From an uncultured Pseudokineococcus sp. (lineage in GTDB: Bacteria > Actinomycetota > Actinomycetes > Actinomycetales > Quadrisphaeraceae), in assembly GCF_947495735.1 (NCBI RefSeq), contig NZ_CANMAA010000001.1, positions 496,001-560,000 of the forward strand: a stretch of 64,000 nucleotides of DNA, read 5' to 3'. The position numbers and the translations under genes are program-made. Under the pieces are notes generated by a model that saw only the letters and a program-made list of their open reading frames with translations, made no database searches and was not told where the DNA came from. Below, piece by piece: positions 27,625-37,308 of this stretch (position 1 is its first letter; each line of letters starts with the position of its first letter).

Positions 27625-29868
27625 GTGGAGACCACCCCCACCGCCGTCGAGACCGTGATCGACAACGGCTCCCACGGCACCCGCACCATCCGCTTCGAGA
27701 CCGGCCGCCTCGCCAAGCAGGCCGCCGGCTCGGTCGCCGCCTACCTCGACGGCGAGTCGATGCTCCTGTCGGCGACGACGGCGGGCAAGCACCCCAAGGA
27801 CCACCTCGACTTCTTCCCCCTCACGGTGGACGTCGAGGAGCGCATGTACGCCGCCGGGCGCATCCCGGGGTCGTTCTTCCGCCGCGAGGGCCGCCCCAGC
27901 ACCGACGCGATCCTCACCTGCCGCCTCATCGACCGGCCGCTGCGCCCGTCCTTCACCTCGGGCCTGCGCAACGAGGTCCAGGTCGTCATCACGGTGATGG
28001 CCCTGCACCCCGACGACGGCTACGACGTCCTGGCGATCAACGCCGCGTCGCTGTCCACGCAGCTGTCCGGCCTGCCCTTCTCCGGCCCGATCGGCGGCGT
28101 CCGCGTGGCGCTGGTCGACGGCCAGTGGGTGGCCTTCCCCAAGCACAGCCAGATGGAGCGCGCCGTCTTCGACATGGTCGTCGCCGGCCGCGTCGTCGGC
28201 TCCGGGGACGACGCCGACGTCGCGATCATGATGGTCGAGGCCGAGGCCACCGAGGGCTCCTGGGCGCTGGTCTCCGAGGGCGCGCAGAAGCCGACCGAGG
28301 AGGTCGTGGCCGCGGGCCTCGACGCCGCCAAGCCCTTCATCGCGCAGCTCTGCGCCGCGCAGCAGCAGGTGGCCGACGCCGCCGCCAAGGAGACGCAGGA
28401 GTTCCCGCGCTTCCTCGACTACCAGGACGACGCCTACGCGGCGGTGGAGCAGGCCGGGGCCGAGCGCCTCACCCAGGCCCTGACCATCGCGGGCAAGCAG
28501 GAGCGCGAGGCCGCGATCGACGAGGTCAAGGACGCCGTCCGCGGCGACCTGGCCGACGCCTTCGCCGGCCGCGAGAAGGAGGTCTCGGCGGCCTTCCGCT
28601 CGCTGACCAAGCAGCTCGTGCGCCAGCGCGTCCTGCGCGACGGCGTGCGCATCGACGGCCGCGGCCCGGCCGACATCCGCACGCTGGGCGCCGAGGTCGA
28701 GGTCCTGCCGCGCGTCCACGGCTCGGCGCTGTTCGAGCGCGGCGAGACCCAGATCCTCGGCGTCACGACGCTGAACATGCTCCGCCTCGAGCAGCAGATC
28801 GACTCGCTCGGCCCGGAGACGCGCAAGCGCTACATGCACAACTACAACTTCCCGCCGTACTCCACCGGCGAGACCGGCCGCGTGGGCTCGCCCAAGCGCC
28901 GCGAGATCGGCCACGGCGCGCTGGCGGAGCGGGCGCTCATGCCCGTGCTGCCCAGCCGCGAGGAGTTCCCCTACGCGATCCGCCAGGTCTCCGAGGCGCT
29001 GGGCTCCAACGGGTCGACCTCCATGGGCTCGGTCTGCGCCTCGACCCTGTCCCTGCTGAACGCCGGTGTGCCGCTGCGCGCCCCGGTGGCCGGCATCGCC
29101 ATGGGCCTGATCACCGACACGGTGGACGGCGAGACCCGCTACGCGGCGCTCACCGACATCCTCGGTGCCGAGGACGCCTTCGGGGACATGGACTTCAAGG
29201 TCGCCGGCACGAAGGAGTTCGTCACGGCGATCCAGCTCGACACCAAGCTCGACGGCATCCCCGCCTCGGTCCTGGCCGGCGCCCTGACGCAGGCTCGCGA
29301 CGCGCGCCTGCACATCCTCGACGTCATGGCCGAGGCCATCGACGCGCCCGACGAGATGAGCCCGCACGCGCCGCGCGTCATCGCCGTCCAGGTGCCGGTC
29401 GACAAGATCGGCGAGGTCATCGGGCCGAAGGGCAAGATGATCAACCAGATCCAGGACGAGACCGGCGCCGACATCTCCATCGAGGACGACGGCACGGTCT
29501 ACATCGGCGCGACGGACGGCCCGTCCGCCGAGGCGGCGCGGACGATGATCAACGCCATCGCCAACCCGCAGATGCCGGAGGTCGGCGAGCGCTTCGTCGG
29601 CACCGTCGTCAAGACGACGACGTTCGGCGCCTTCATCAGCCTCTCGCCGGGCAAGGACGGCCTGCTGCACATCTCCCAGATCCGGAAGATGGTGGGCGGC
29701 AAGCGGATCGACTCCGTCGACGACGTCCTCGGCATCGGCCAGAAGGTCCAGGTCCAGATCGCCGAGATCGACCCGCGCGGCAAGCTCTCCCTCGAGCCGG
29801 TCCTGGCCGAGGGTGCCGACGGCTCGGGCGACGCCCAGGGCCAGCAGGCGGAGGCCGCCAACATCTGA
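27625..29868 (+). CDS. pnp: polyribonucleotide nucleotidyltransferase (PNPase)
   Basis: A 747-residue phosphorolytic 3'-5' exoribonuclease. The first RNase PH-like domain ([20 protein letters not shown] through [20 protein letters not shown]), an all-helical linker, the second catalytic domain ([40 protein letters not shown] region), a KH domain ([20 protein letters not shown]) and an S1 domain ([20 protein letters not shown]) appear in order. All domains are present at normal length. The start at GTG 27625 matches the known N-terminus pattern. The stop overlaps the ATG of the M16 peptidase gene (TGATG). Confidence 0.97.
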   Translation: METTPTAVETVIDNGSHGTRTIRFETGRLAKQAAGSVAAYLDGESMLLSATTAGKHPKDHLDFFPLTVDVEERMYAAGRIPGSFFRREGRPSTDAILTCRLIDRPLRPSFTSGLRNEVQVVITVMALHPDDGYDVLAINAASLSTQLSGLPFSGPIGGVRVALVDGQWVAFPKHSQMERAVFDMVVAGRVVGSGDDADVAIMMVEAEATEGSWALVSEGAQKPTEEVVAAGLDAAKPFIAQLCAAQQQVADAAAKETQEFPRFLDYQDDAYAAVEQAGAERLTQALTIAGKQEREAAIDEVKDAVRGDLADAFAGREKEVSAAFRSLTKQLVRQRVLRDGVRIDGRGPADIRTLGAEVEVLPRVHGSALFERGETQILGVTTLNMLRLEQQIDSLGPETRKRYMHNYNFPPYSTGETGRVGSPKRREIGHGALAERALMPVLPSREEFPYAIRQVSEALGSNGSTSMGSVCASTLSLLNAGVPLRAPVAGIAMGLITDTVDGETRYAALTDILGAEDAFGDMDFKVAGTKEFVTAIQLDTKLDGIPASVLAGALTQARDARLHILDVMAEAIDAPDEMSPHAPRVIAVQVPVDKIGEVIGPKGKMINQIQDETGADISIEDDGTVYIGATDGPSAEAARTMINAIANPQMPEVGERFVGTVVKTTTFGAFISLSPGKDGLLHISQIRKMVGGKRIDSVDDVLGIGQKVQVQIAEIDPRGKLSLEPVLAEGADGSGDAQGQQAEAANI

Positions 29869-31226
29869 TGCCGGTCGACCTGACCTCGCTCGAGGGCCCC
29901 ACGGGGTGGCTCGAGCGCGACGCCGCCGGGCAGGCGGGTGGGCGCGTGCGCCGCACCCGCCTGCCCGGCGGCGTCCGGGTGCTCACCGAGCAGGTGCCGG
30001 GCATGCGCTCGGCCACGCTCGGCGCGTGGGTGGGCGTCGGCAGCCGCGACGAGGCCGACGACCAGCGCGGCTCGACGCACTTCCTCGAGCACCTGCTCTT
30101 CAAGGGCACGCGCCGGCGCTCGGCGATGGACATCGCCGTCGCCCTCGACGAGGTCGGCGGCGACGCGAACGCCGCCACCGGCAAGGAGTCGACCTCCTAC
30201 TACGCGCGCGTGCTGGACGCCGACCTGCCCGTCGCGGTGGACGTGGTCTGCGACATGGTCACCTCCGCCGTCCTGCGGCCCGAGGACGTCGACAGCGAGC
30301 GCGGGGTCATCCTCGAGGAGCTGGCGGCCGCCGAGGACGACGACGACGACGTCGCGCACGAGCGCTTCTCCGAGCTCGTGCACGGCGACACCCCGCTGGG
30401 CCGCCCGATCGGCGGGACGCCCGCCGACATCGAGGCCGCGACCCGCGAGGCGATCGAGGCGCACTACCGCCGCCACTACGTGCCCGAGGGCCTCGTGGTC
30501 ACGGCCGCCGGCGGGCTCGAGCACGACGCCGTCTGCGACCTCGTGAGCGGCGCCCTGGCCGAGGCGGGCTGGCCCGTCGGGGACGGCGCGCCGCCGCTGC
30601 CGCGGCGGACGAGGACGGTGGGGGAGCCGGTGCCCAGCACGCGCCGCCCCGGCGGTGTGCTGACGGTGGAGCGCGACACCGAGCAGGCCCACGTCCTGCT
30701 GGGCGGACCGGGCCTGACCGCCACCGACGAGCGCCGCTGGGTCCTCGGCGTGCTGACCGCCGTGCTGGGCGGAGGCATGAGCTCTCGGCTGTTCCAGGAG
30801 ATCCGGGAGAAGCGCGGCCTCGCCTACTCCACGTACGCCTTCGACGCCGGGTACGCCGACGACGGCCTCTTCGGGCTCTACGCCGGGTGCACGCCCCAGC
30901 GCGTGCCCCAGGTCGTCGAGCTGCTCGCCGAGCAGTGGGCCCTGCTGGCCCGCGACGGGCTCGGCGAGGACGAGATCCGCCGGGGCCGCGGGCAGCTGTC
31001 CGGCGGCCTCGTGCTCGGCATGGAGGACTCCGGCGCCCGCATGACGCGCCTCAGCCGCGCCGAGCTGGTCCACGGCCAGCACACCGGCGTCGACGAGGCC
31101 CTCGCCCGCATCGCGGCGGTGACCGCCGACGACGTCGTCGCGCTCGCGCAGGAGCTGCACGACGCGCCGCGCTCGCTGGTCGTCGTCGGCCCCTTCGAGG
31201 ACGACCCGGTGCCCGTCGCCCCCTGA
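29868..31226 (+). CDS. M16 family zinc peptidase (PepR/YmxG type)
   Basis: A 452-residue processing-peptidase-like protein. The inverted zinc motif HFLEHLLFKGT (HxxEH) lies near residue 73, with the third ligand Glu in the ILEELAAAEDD region about 75 residues later. GGGMSSRLFQEIREKRGLAYSTYA is the family's second-half signature. It follows pnp with overlapping stop and start, an order conserved in many actinobacteria and firmicutes. Physiological substrates are unknown. No signal peptide is visible. Confidence 0.92.
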   Translation: MPVDLTSLEGPTGWLERDAAGQAGGRVRRTRLPGGVRVLTEQVPGMRSATLGAWVGVGSRDEADDQRGSTHFLEHLLFKGTRRRSAMDIAVALDEVGGDANAATGKESTSYYARVLDADLPVAVDVVCDMVTSAVLRPEDVDSERGVILEELAAAEDDDDDVAHERFSELVHGDTPLGRPIGGTPADIEAATREAIEAHYRRHYVPEGLVVTAAGGLEHDAVCDLVSGALAEAGWPVGDGAPPLPRRTRTVGEPVPSTRRPGGVLTVERDTEQAHVLLGGPGLTATDERRWVLGVLTAVLGGGMSSRLFQEIREKRGLAYSTYAFDAGYADDGLFGLYAGCTPQRVPQVVELLAEQWALLARDGLGEDEIRRGRGQLSGGLVLGMEDSGARMTRLSRAELVHGQHTGVDEALARIAAVTADDVVALAQELHDAPRSLVVVGPFEDDPVPVAP

Positions 31227-31245
31227 GCCGCTCCCTCCCCGCACC

Positions 31246-31473
31246 CTGTCGGCAGTTCGCCGTCTTGGGGTGCCTCTTCCCGCACTCTGTCGGCAGTTCG
31301 CCGTCTTGGGGTGCCTCTTCCCGCACTCTGTCGGCAGTTCGCCGTCCTGGGGCGCCCCTTCTCGCACTCTGTCGGCAGTTCGCCGTCTTGGGGCGCCTCT
31401 TCCCGCACTCTGTCGGCAGTTCGCCGTCGGGGAGGCGTCGGACGGGCGCTCTGCCGGCAGATCGCCGTGGGGA
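31246..31473 (+). repeat. 41-bp tandem repeat array, six units
   Basis: Units start at 31246, 31287, 31328, 31369, 31410 and 31451, an exact 41-base period. The core CTGTCGGCAGTTCGCCGTC is identical in the first five units. The sixth has three changes in the core (CTGCCGGCAGATCGCCGTG). The remaining 22 bases (GGGG-GCCTCTTCCCGCACT type) are nearly the same between units 1-4 and diverge after unit 5. The array lies between the M16 peptidase stop and the promoter of the riboflavin operon. 41 is not a multiple of 3, so it is not a protein repeat. Confidence 0.92.
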
Positions 31474-31573
31474 CAGACGCTCGTGGGGCACGTCGTCGGC
31501 GGGCGCCGCGCCCATGGCCCGCCGCCGCCTGCGCCGTCGGAGGGAGCCTCGGTGCGCGGGTGCGCCCCGCAGT

Positions 31574-31583
31574 GGCACCATGG
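31574..31583 (+). promoter_or_regulatory. promoter element GGCACCATGG upstream of the FMN riboswitch
   Basis: CACCAT (31576-31581) fits a -10 element. Transcription would begin near 31588, about 28 bases before the riboswitch P1 stem. The same GGCACNNTGG context is found before infB, ribF and the helicase. Confidence 0.5.
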
Positions 31584-31615
31584 GGGTGCTCGACGTGGCC
31601 AGCGCCCCGTCCAGC

Positions 31616-31765
31616 GCGTGCTCCCGGGGTCGGTGAGATTCCGAACCGGCGGTGACAGTCCGCGAACCGCGGGGACGTCCGCACCTCCCAGGTGCGCTGC
31701 GCCCCGCGGCCGACCCGGTGGAACTCCGGGACCGACGGTGACAGTCCGGAGGGGAGGCAGCACGC
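31616..31765 (+). promoter_or_regulatory. FMN riboswitch (RFN element)
   Basis: The conserved RFN blocks are all present in order: GGTCGGTGAGATTCCGAACC, GGCGGTGACAGTCCGCGA, CCGGTGGAACTCCGGGACCG and ACGGTGACAGTCCGGA. The P1 helix closes with GCGTGCT (31616-31622) against AGCACGC (31759-31765). It should sense FMN and repress the ribE-ribBA-ribH genes. The expression platform is unclear: the ribE ribosome-binding site is about 175 bases further on, with a candidate hairpin at 31847-31870 between them. Confidence 0.95.
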
Positions 31766-31951
31766 GGTGGCCCGGTGGTGCGCTGCGCCGTCGACCCGCC
31801 GCGGGCGCGTCCCCCGGTGCGTCGTCGGCGTGCGCGCACGACCGCTCCGCCGACCGCCGCACACCGGCGGTGCTGCCCCCTGCACGCCCTCCCCGGCGGC
31901 CGCTCTGGCGCGGTCGTCCGGCCCGCGAGCTGCGGAGCGGAGGAGGAGCGG

Positions 31952-32620
31952 ATGTTCACGGGGATCGTGGAGGAGCGCGGCGAGGTCGTCGCGCTCGAGG
32001 CCAGGGGCGACGACGACGCGCGGCTGCACGTGCGCGGGCCGCTGGTCGTGTCGGACGCGCGCGAGGGCGACTCGATCGCCGTCGACGGCGTGTGCCTGAC
32101 GGTGACCGGGCGGCCGGTGGACGGCGTCTTCGCCGTGGACGTCATGGGGGAGACCCTGCGGCGCTCCAGCCTGGGCGCGCGCAGCCCCGGGGACCCGGTG
32201 AACCTCGAGCGGGCCCTGCGCGCCGACTCCCGGCTCGGCGGCCACGTCGTGCAGGGGCACGTCGACGGCGTGGGCCACGTGCTCGCGCGGACGCCGTCCG
32301 AGCGCTGGGAGATGGTGCGGTTCTCCGTGCCCTCCGCGCTCGCCCGGTACGTCGCCGAGAAGGGCTCCATCACCGTCGACGGCGTCTCGCTGACGGTCAC
32401 CGGGGTCGGCGACGACGGCCCGGAGGTCGGCCCCGGCGGGCTGGACCTCACCGGCGAGCGGTCGTGGCTGGAGGTCGGGCTCATCCCGACGACGCTCGCC
32501 GCGACGACGCTCGGCGCCCGGCAGCCGGGTGACGCCGTCAACCTGGAGGTCGACGTCCTCGCCAAGCACGTGGAGCGGCTGCTGCAGGCGCGCGGCGGCT
32601 CGGCGGGGGACGCCCGGTGA
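31952..32620 (+). CDS. ribE: riboflavin synthase, alpha chain
   Basis: A 222-residue enzyme joining two molecules of 6,7-dimethyl-8-ribityllumazine to give riboflavin. The canonical N-terminus MFTGIVEERGEV is followed by two lumazine-binding halves, each with a VDGVCLTVTG or VDGVSLTVTG motif (near residues 45 and 145). GGHVVQGHVDGVG lies in the middle. The ATG has AGGAGGAG 4-6 bases upstream. It is the first gene behind the FMN riboswitch; in many bacteria ribD would be here. The stop overlaps the ribBA start. Confidence 0.96.
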   Translation: MFTGIVEERGEVVALEARGDDDARLHVRGPLVVSDAREGDSIAVDGVCLTVTGRPVDGVFAVDVMGETLRRSSLGARSPGDPVNLERALRADSRLGGHVVQGHVDGVGHVLARTPSERWEMVRFSVPSALARYVAEKGSITVDGVSLTVTGVGDDGPEVGPGGLDLTGERSWLEVGLIPTTLAATTLGARQPGDAVNLEVDVLAKHVERLLQARGGSAGDAR

Positions 32621-34044
32621 GCGCCCCGGCGAGCGCCGCCGCCGTCGTCCCCCCGCGCGACGGCGAGGGCGTCGTGGCGCTGTCCGCGGACGCCCCGGCG
32701 GTCGACGGGGACTCCGGCGTGCGGCTGGACCCGCTCGAGGACGCGCTCGCGGCGCTGGCCGCGGGCCGTCCCGTGGTCGTGCTCGACGGGGCGGACCGCG
32801 AGGACGAGGGCGACCTCGTGGTCGCGGCGCAGCTGGCGACGCCGGCGTCCGTCGCCTTCGTCGTGCGCTGGACCAGCGGGCTGCTCTGCGCGCCGCTGGC
32901 GCCCGAGGTCGCCGACCGGCTGGACCTGCCCCTCATGGCCGCGCCCTTCGCGCGCGCCGGCGGGGACGCCCACGGCACCGCCTACACGATCACCGTCGAC
33001 GCCGTCGCGAGCACCACGACGGGCATCAGCGCCGCCGACCGCGCCCGCACCCTGCGCGTGCTCGCCGACCCCGCCTCCGCGCCCGCCGACCTGCGCCGCC
33101 CGGGGCACGTGCTGCCGCTGCGGGCCCGCGCGGGCGGCGTCCGGGAGCGGCCGGGGCACACCGAGGCGTCGGTGGACCTGTGCCGCCTCGCGGGGCTGGC
33201 GCCGGCCGCGCTCATCGCCGAGCTCGTCGACGACGCCGACCCCGAGGGCGGGATGCTGCGCCGCGACGGCTGTCGCGCCTTCGCCGACGCCCACGGCCTG
33301 CCGCTGGTCTCCATCGCCCAGCTGGCGGCGCACCTGGACGCCGCGGGCGTCCCGCAGGCGCCGCCGGCGGAGCAGGGCCTCGTCGTGGCGGGGGCGGTCG
33401 CGAGCCTGCCGACGGCGTCCGGCGCCTTCACCGTCCACGCCTTCACCGAGCCCGCCACCGGGACCGAGCACCTCGCGCTCGTCCCCGCGGGCGCCGCGCT
33501 GCCCGCCGACGGAGCGCTCGTGCGCGTGCACTCCGAGTGCCTGACCGGTGACGCCCTCGGCTCGCTGCGCTGCGACTGCGGCCCCCAGCTGCGGGCCGCC
33601 CTGGGGGCCGTCTCCGCCGAGGGCGCCGGGGTGGTCGTCTACCTCCGCGGCCACGAGGGCCGCGGCATCGGGCTGGGGGCCAAGGTGGCCGCCTACGCCG
33701 AGCAGGACCTCGGCGCCGACACCGTCGAGGCCAACCTGCGCCTGGGCCTGCCCGTGGACGCCCGCCAGTACGGGGCGGCGGCCGGCGTGCTGCGGGCCCT
33801 GGGCGTCCGCAGCGCGCGGCTGCTCACGAACAACCCGGAGAAGGAGGAGGGCGTGGCCGAGCACGGCGTCGCCGTCAGCGACAGGGTGCCCCTGGTGGTC
33901 GCCGCGGGGCCGGAGTCCCGCCGCTACCTGGAGGTCAAGCGCGACCGGATGGGGCACCTGCTGCCGCTGTCCGCACCCGACGGGGCCACCGCCGACGGGA
34001 CCGGCGACCACCAGACCAGCGACCACCAGGGAGGTGCCGCGTGA
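32617..34044 (+). CDS. ribBA: bifunctional DHBP synthase / GTP cyclohydrolase II
   Basis: A 475-residue fusion that supplies both precursors of lumazine. The RibB half shows the active-site motif [16 protein letters not shown] (about residues 54-69) and [15 protein letters not shown] with HTEASVDL. The RibA half has the zinc ligands in [19 protein letters not shown] and the GTP-binding loop [12 protein letters not shown], so both activities appear intact. The last 20 residues are a variable His/Gln-rich tail. GTG 32617 overlaps the ribE stop and its own stop overlaps the ribH start. Confidence 0.96.
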   Translation: MSAPASAAAVVPPRDGEGVVALSADAPAVDGDSGVRLDPLEDALAALAAGRPVVVLDGADREDEGDLVVAAQLATPASVAFVVRWTSGLLCAPLAPEVADRLDLPLMAAPFARAGGDAHGTAYTITVDAVASTTTGISAADRARTLRVLADPASAPADLRRPGHVLPLRARAGGVRERPGHTEASVDLCRLAGLAPAALIAELVDDADPEGGMLRRDGCRAFADAHGLPLVSIAQLAAHLDAAGVPQAPPAEQGLVVAGAVASLPTASGAFTVHAFTEPATGTEHLALVPAGAALPADGALVRVHSECLTGDALGSLRCDCGPQLRAALGAVSAEGAGVVVYLRGHEGRGIGLGAKVAAYAEQDLGADTVEANLRLGLPVDARQYGAAAGVLRALGVRSARLLTNNPEKEEGVAEHGVAVSDRVPLVVAAGPESRRYLEVKRDRMGHLLPLSAPDGATADGTGDHQTSDHQGGAA

Positions 34045-34577
34045 GCGGTGAGGGATCGCCGACGCCGGCGCTGGACGGGGCGGCGCGCCTGCGCGTCGCC
34101 GTCGTCGCGGCGTCCTGGCACGAGCAGGTCATGGGCGGGCTGGTCGCGGGCGCGCGGGCGGCGCTCGCCGACGCGGGCGTGCGCGACGTGCTCGAGGTCC
34201 GCGTGCCGGGGACGGTCGAGCTCGGCGTGGCCGCCGCGCGGCTGGCCCCGCGCGTCGACGCCGTCGTGGCGCTCGGCGTTGTCGTCCGCGGCGGGACGCC
34301 GCACTTCGAGTACGTGTGCCAGTCCGCCACCCAGGCGCTGACGGAGGTGGCCGTCCGCACGGGGATCCCCGTGGGCTTCGGCGTGCTGACCGTCGACACG
34401 GTGGAGCAGGCGCTCGACCGCGCGGGCCTGGAGGGCAGCCGCGAGGACAAGGGCCGCGAGGCCGTGGAGGCCGCGCTGGCGACGGCGCTGGTGCTCGACG
34501 ACGTCGCCCCCCGCAGCGGCGCGGCCCTGGCGCACCGCAGCACCCTGCCCGGCGACGTCGCGGGAGCGCGCGCGTGA
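34041..34577 (+). CDS. ribH: lumazine synthase
   Basis: A 178-residue enzyme condensing the RibB and RibA-branch products into 6,7-dimethyl-8-ribityllumazine; it normally forms pentamers or icosahedral shells. Motifs: [50 protein letters not shown] (catalytic His) and [16 protein letters not shown]. It runs about 15 residues longer than usual at the C-terminus. Overlaps of 4 bases with both ribBA and dapB indicate one transcript. Confidence 0.95.
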   Translation: MSGEGSPTPALDGAARLRVAVVAASWHEQVMGGLVAGARAALADAGVRDVLEVRVPGTVELGVAAARLAPRVDAVVALGVVVRGGTPHFEYVCQSATQALTEVAVRTGIPVGFGVLTVDTVEQALDRAGLEGSREDKGREAVEAALATALVLDDVAPRSGAALAHRSTLPGDVAGARA

Positions 34578-35326
34578 GCGCTCCGCGCAGGGTCGCCGTC
34601 GTCGGCGCGGGCGGGCGCATGGGCACCGCGGCGTGCGCCGCGGTGGAGGCCGCCGAGGACCTCGAGCTCGTGGCCCGCGTGCACCGGGGCGACTCCATGG
34701 ACCTCGCGGCGGGCGCCGACGTCGCCGTCGTCCTGTCCGTGCCCGACGCCGCGCCGGCGCAGGTGGACTGGTGCGTGCGGCACGGCGTGCACGCCGTCGT
34801 CGGCACGACCGGGTGGACCGACGAGCGCCTCGACGCCGTCCGCGGGGCCCTCGGCCCGGAGCCGGCCACCGGGGTGCTCGTGGCGCCGAACTTCGCCGTC
34901 GGCGCCGTGCTGGCGATGCGCTTCGCCGCGCAGGCCGCGCGCTTCTACGAGTCCGTCGAGGTCGTCGAGCTGCACCACCCGGACAAGGTGGACGCGCCGT
35001 CCGGCACGGCGGTGCGCACCGCGCGCGTCGTCGCGCAGGCGCGCCGGGACGCGGGCCTGCCCGCCTCGCCGGACGCCACGACCAGCGCCCTGGAGGGCGC
35101 CCGGGGGGCCGACGTCGACGGCGTGCGGGTGCACAGCGTCCGGCTCCGGGGCCTCGTCGCGCACGAGGAGGTCCTCCTCGGGAGCCCGGGGGAGCAGCTG
35201 ACCATCCGCCACGACTCCTTCGACCGGGAGTCCTTCATGCCCGGGGTGCTGCTCGCCGTCCGCCGCGTCGCCGACCACCCCGGCCTGCTCGTGGGGCTCG
35301 AGCACCTGATGGACCTGGACGGCTGA
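34574..35326 (+). CDS. dapB: 4-hydroxy-tetrahydrodipicolinate reductase
   Basis: A 250-residue NAD(P)H-dependent reductase in the diaminopimelate and lysine pathway. [20 protein letters not shown] binds the dinucleotide. Residues around [15 protein letters not shown] and [13 protein letters not shown] follow, and the catalytic motif is [16 protein letters not shown]. The GTG overlaps the ribH stop, so dapB rides on the riboflavin transcript, which would tie it to the FMN riboswitch unless there is an internal promoter. Confidence 0.95.
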   Translation: MSAPRRVAVVGAGGRMGTAACAAVEAAEDLELVARVHRGDSMDLAAGADVAVVLSVPDAAPAQVDWCVRHGVHAVVGTTGWTDERLDAVRGALGPEPATGVLVAPNFAVGAVLAMRFAAQAARFYESVEVVELHHPDKVDAPSGTAVRTARVVAQARRDAGLPASPDATTSALEGARGADVDGVRVHSVRLRGLVAHEEVLLGSPGEQLTIRHDSFDRESFMPGVLLAVRRVADHPGLLVGLEHLMDLDG

Positions 35327-35847
35327 TGCCCGGCTCGAGCGCCGTCCCCGACCGCCCGGACGAGGAGCCCGTCGACCCCCGCGGGGACGCCGGGCCGGCG
35401 CCCCGGCGCGGCGTGCCGACCAAGGCGGTGCTGGCCGTCCTCCTGGTGCTGTCGGCGCTCTACCTGGGGCTGCTGGTGCAGCAGGGCGTGCGGCTGGTCG
35501 CCACGGGCGAGGTGGTGGGCGTGCTGCTGGGCGTGGCCGTGCTGCTCGTCCCGCTGCTGTGCGGCTGGGCGGTGGTGCGCGAGCTGGCGTTCGGCCGCTC
35601 CACCGAGCGCCTGGCGGACGAGCTGGCCGCCGTCGGGGGGCTCCCGGTGGACGACCTGGAGCGCCGTCCGTCCGGCCGCGTCGTGCGGGCCGACGCCGAG
35701 CGCCTCTTCACGCGCTACCGGGCCGAGGTGGAGGCCGAGCCGCAGGACTGGGCCGCGTGGTTCCGCTTGTCCCTGGCCTACGACGCCGCGGGGGACCGCC
35801 GCCGCGCCCGCGCCGCCGCCCGCCACGCGATCGAGCTGCACGGGTAG
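35326..35847 (+). CDS. small membrane protein with TPR-like C-terminus
   Basis: A 173-residue protein. An acidic N-terminus of about 30 residues is followed by two hydrophobic helices (AVLAVLLVLSALYLGLLVQQ and VVGVLLGVAVLLVPLLCGWA). A cytosolic segment ends in a single tetratricopeptide-like unit (DWAAWFRLSLAYDAAGDRRR). Proteins of this plan often follow dapB in actinobacteria; no function is assigned. ATG 35326 overlaps the dapB stop. Confidence 0.75.
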   Translation: MPGSSAVPDRPDEEPVDPRGDAGPAPRRGVPTKAVLAVLLVLSALYLGLLVQQGVRLVATGEVVGVLLGVAVLLVPLLCGWAVVRELAFGRSTERLADELAAVGGLPVDDLERRPSGRVVRADAERLFTRYRAEVEAEPQDWAAWFRLSLAYDAAGDRRRARAAARHAIELHG

Positions 35848-35873
35848 GGCAGCACCCCACCTGCTCGACGGAC

Positions 35874-35891
35874 GTGACCGTGCACGGTCAC
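35874..35891. terminator. perfect dyad between convergent genes
   Basis: GTGACCGTGCACGGTCAC is an exact 18-base palindrome, able to form a 7-bp stem with a TGCA loop. It lies 27 bases after one stop and 32 before the other, so a bidirectional terminator is the simplest reading. A protein-binding operator is possible. Confidence 0.5.
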
Positions 35892-35922
35892 CTCCGCCGA
35901 ACAGGTCCTCGGGGAGGGGCGC

Positions 35923-37149
35923 TCAGCGCGCGGACCCCCGCGCGGCGGCCGAGGCGGAGGCGGCGAGGCCCTCGAGCGGGCCGCGGAGGCCGGTGAGCTG
36001 CCAGAGGCCGCCGACGAGGAGGAGCCCGGCGACCTGGGCGGCGTACAGGGGCGCCTCGGGCACCGTGGCCCCGGTCGCGAGCTCGCGGGCGGAGAGCACG
36101 GCGAGGGAGAGGACGTGGAGGGAGTAGAGCGTCAGCGTCATCGCCCCCATGGCGGCGAACGGCCACACGAGCGGCCGGGCGACGCGCGCCAGGAGCAGGG
36201 CGGCGCCCAGCACGACCAGCGCGCTGCCGGCGACGCCGACCAGGTCGGGGGGCGTGCCGGAGTGCGGGGCGTCCACGACCAGCCACCACCAGGACGTCGT
36301 GGGGGTGGTCCCGTAGAGGCCGGTCTGCAGCGTCGTGGCCAGGGAGTCGCCCGACCCGGGGAAGCCGGACGGGACCTCCAGGGAGGGGGCCGCCCGAGGG
36401 GTGAGCGCGGCGGAGACCGCCCAGGCGCCGAGGGCGGCGGCGAGGCCCGCCAGGGCCACGGCGACCACCGTCGACGCGCGGCGCAGGTCGAGGCGTCCGA
36501 CGCCGAGGCCCAGGAGCACCAGGCCCGTCCACGAGAGCACGGGGTAGTACCCGGTCAGGAGGAGCTGGCCGAGCAGGACGCCCGGCTCGGCCAGCGACAG
36601 CAGGGACGGGCTGCTCCCCGGGCTGACCGGGAGGACCCCGCCGCCGACGAGCGCGTCGCGCACCGGGTGCAGCAGCACCGGCACCACGAGGAGCCACAGC
36701 GCTCCGAGCGGCAGCAGCCGCCGCGGCCCCCACCCGAGGAAGGGCAGCACGACGAGGAAGAGCAGCCCGTAGTTCACGAGGATCACCGCCACCGGCGCGC
36801 CGAGGGCGCCCACCAGCAGGCCGATCACGGCGACGACGCCCGCCCGGGCCGCGACGCCCCGGCGCGCCCGGGCGAGCGAGGTGCCGGTCGGCGGCTGCGC
36901 GCCGCCGTTCGCCAGCGCCAGCGAGACGCCGGCCAGCACGGCGAACAGGGCCGACGCCCGACCCGCCGCGACGAGCGCCGTGGCGCTGGGGCCGGTCTCG
37001 AAGCCGTCGGCGTCGTAGAGGACGAGCGACAGGACGTGCGTGGCCACCATCCCCAGCAGCGCGAGGCCGCGCGCGGCGTCGACGCCCACGAGCCGGGACG
37101 GTGAGCGCAGCCCCGCCCCGCGGGACGGCGGGGCGGACGGGGCGGTCAC
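35923..37149 (-). CDS. DUF1624/DUF418-like acyltransferase membrane protein
   Basis: About 408 residues with ten or so membrane helices. The N-terminal RLVGVDAARGLALLGMVATH is the signature of the YeiB/DUF1624/heparan-alpha-glucosaminide acetyltransferase-like group, in which the conserved His of the first helix takes part in acyl transfer. VILVNYGLLFLVVLPFLGWG and FAAMGAMTLTLYSLHVLSLA also fit. The acyl donor and acceptor are unknown. The GTG at 37149 is a choice among weak candidates; no clear ribosome-binding site or promoter was seen. Confidence 0.78.
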   Translation of the reverse strand: MTAPSAPPSRGAGLRSPSRLVGVDAARGLALLGMVATHVLSLVLYDADGFETGPSATALVAAGRASALFAVLAGVSLALANGGAQPPTGTSLARARRGVAARAGVVAVIGLLVGALGAPVAVILVNYGLLFLVVLPFLGWGPRRLLPLGALWLLVVPVLLHPVRDALVGGGVLPVSPGSSPSLLSLAEPGVLLGQLLLTGYYPVLSWTGLVLLGLGVGRLDLRRASTVVAVALAGLAAALGAWAVSAALTPRAAPSLEVPSGFPGSGDSLATTLQTGLYGTTPTTSWWWLVVDAPHSGTPPDLVGVAGSALVVLGAALLLARVARPLVWPFAAMGAMTLTLYSLHVLSLAVLSARELATGATVPEAPLYAAQVAGLLLVGGLWQLTGLRGPLEGLAASASAAARGSAR

Positions 37150-37295
37150 GGCGCGGTCACGGGGCGATGCTCGCACGGGCCCCGCGCGCCGTCGCGGCTC
37201 CCGGCTCGACCCGCGCGTCCCGGTCGTCGGCACCGACGCGGCGACCTCCGGGGCGGGCGTCCCCGCAGCGCGCCGAGCCGCCCGGTGACCGCCCG

Positions 37296-37301
37296 TAGGG
37301 T
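37296..37301 (+). promoter_or_regulatory. -10 element TAGGGT of the leaderless HAD-thyX operon
   Basis: TAGGGT ends 7 bases before ATG 37309 and no ribosome-binding site is present. Spacing and lack of leader match the proS and aroG starts. Confidence 0.55.
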
Positions 37302-37308
37302 TCCGGCC

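Noticed and set aside
31246-31473. CRISPR array.
   Set aside because: The segments between the conserved cores are themselves repeated and of one origin, so there are no spacers, and no cas gene is present.
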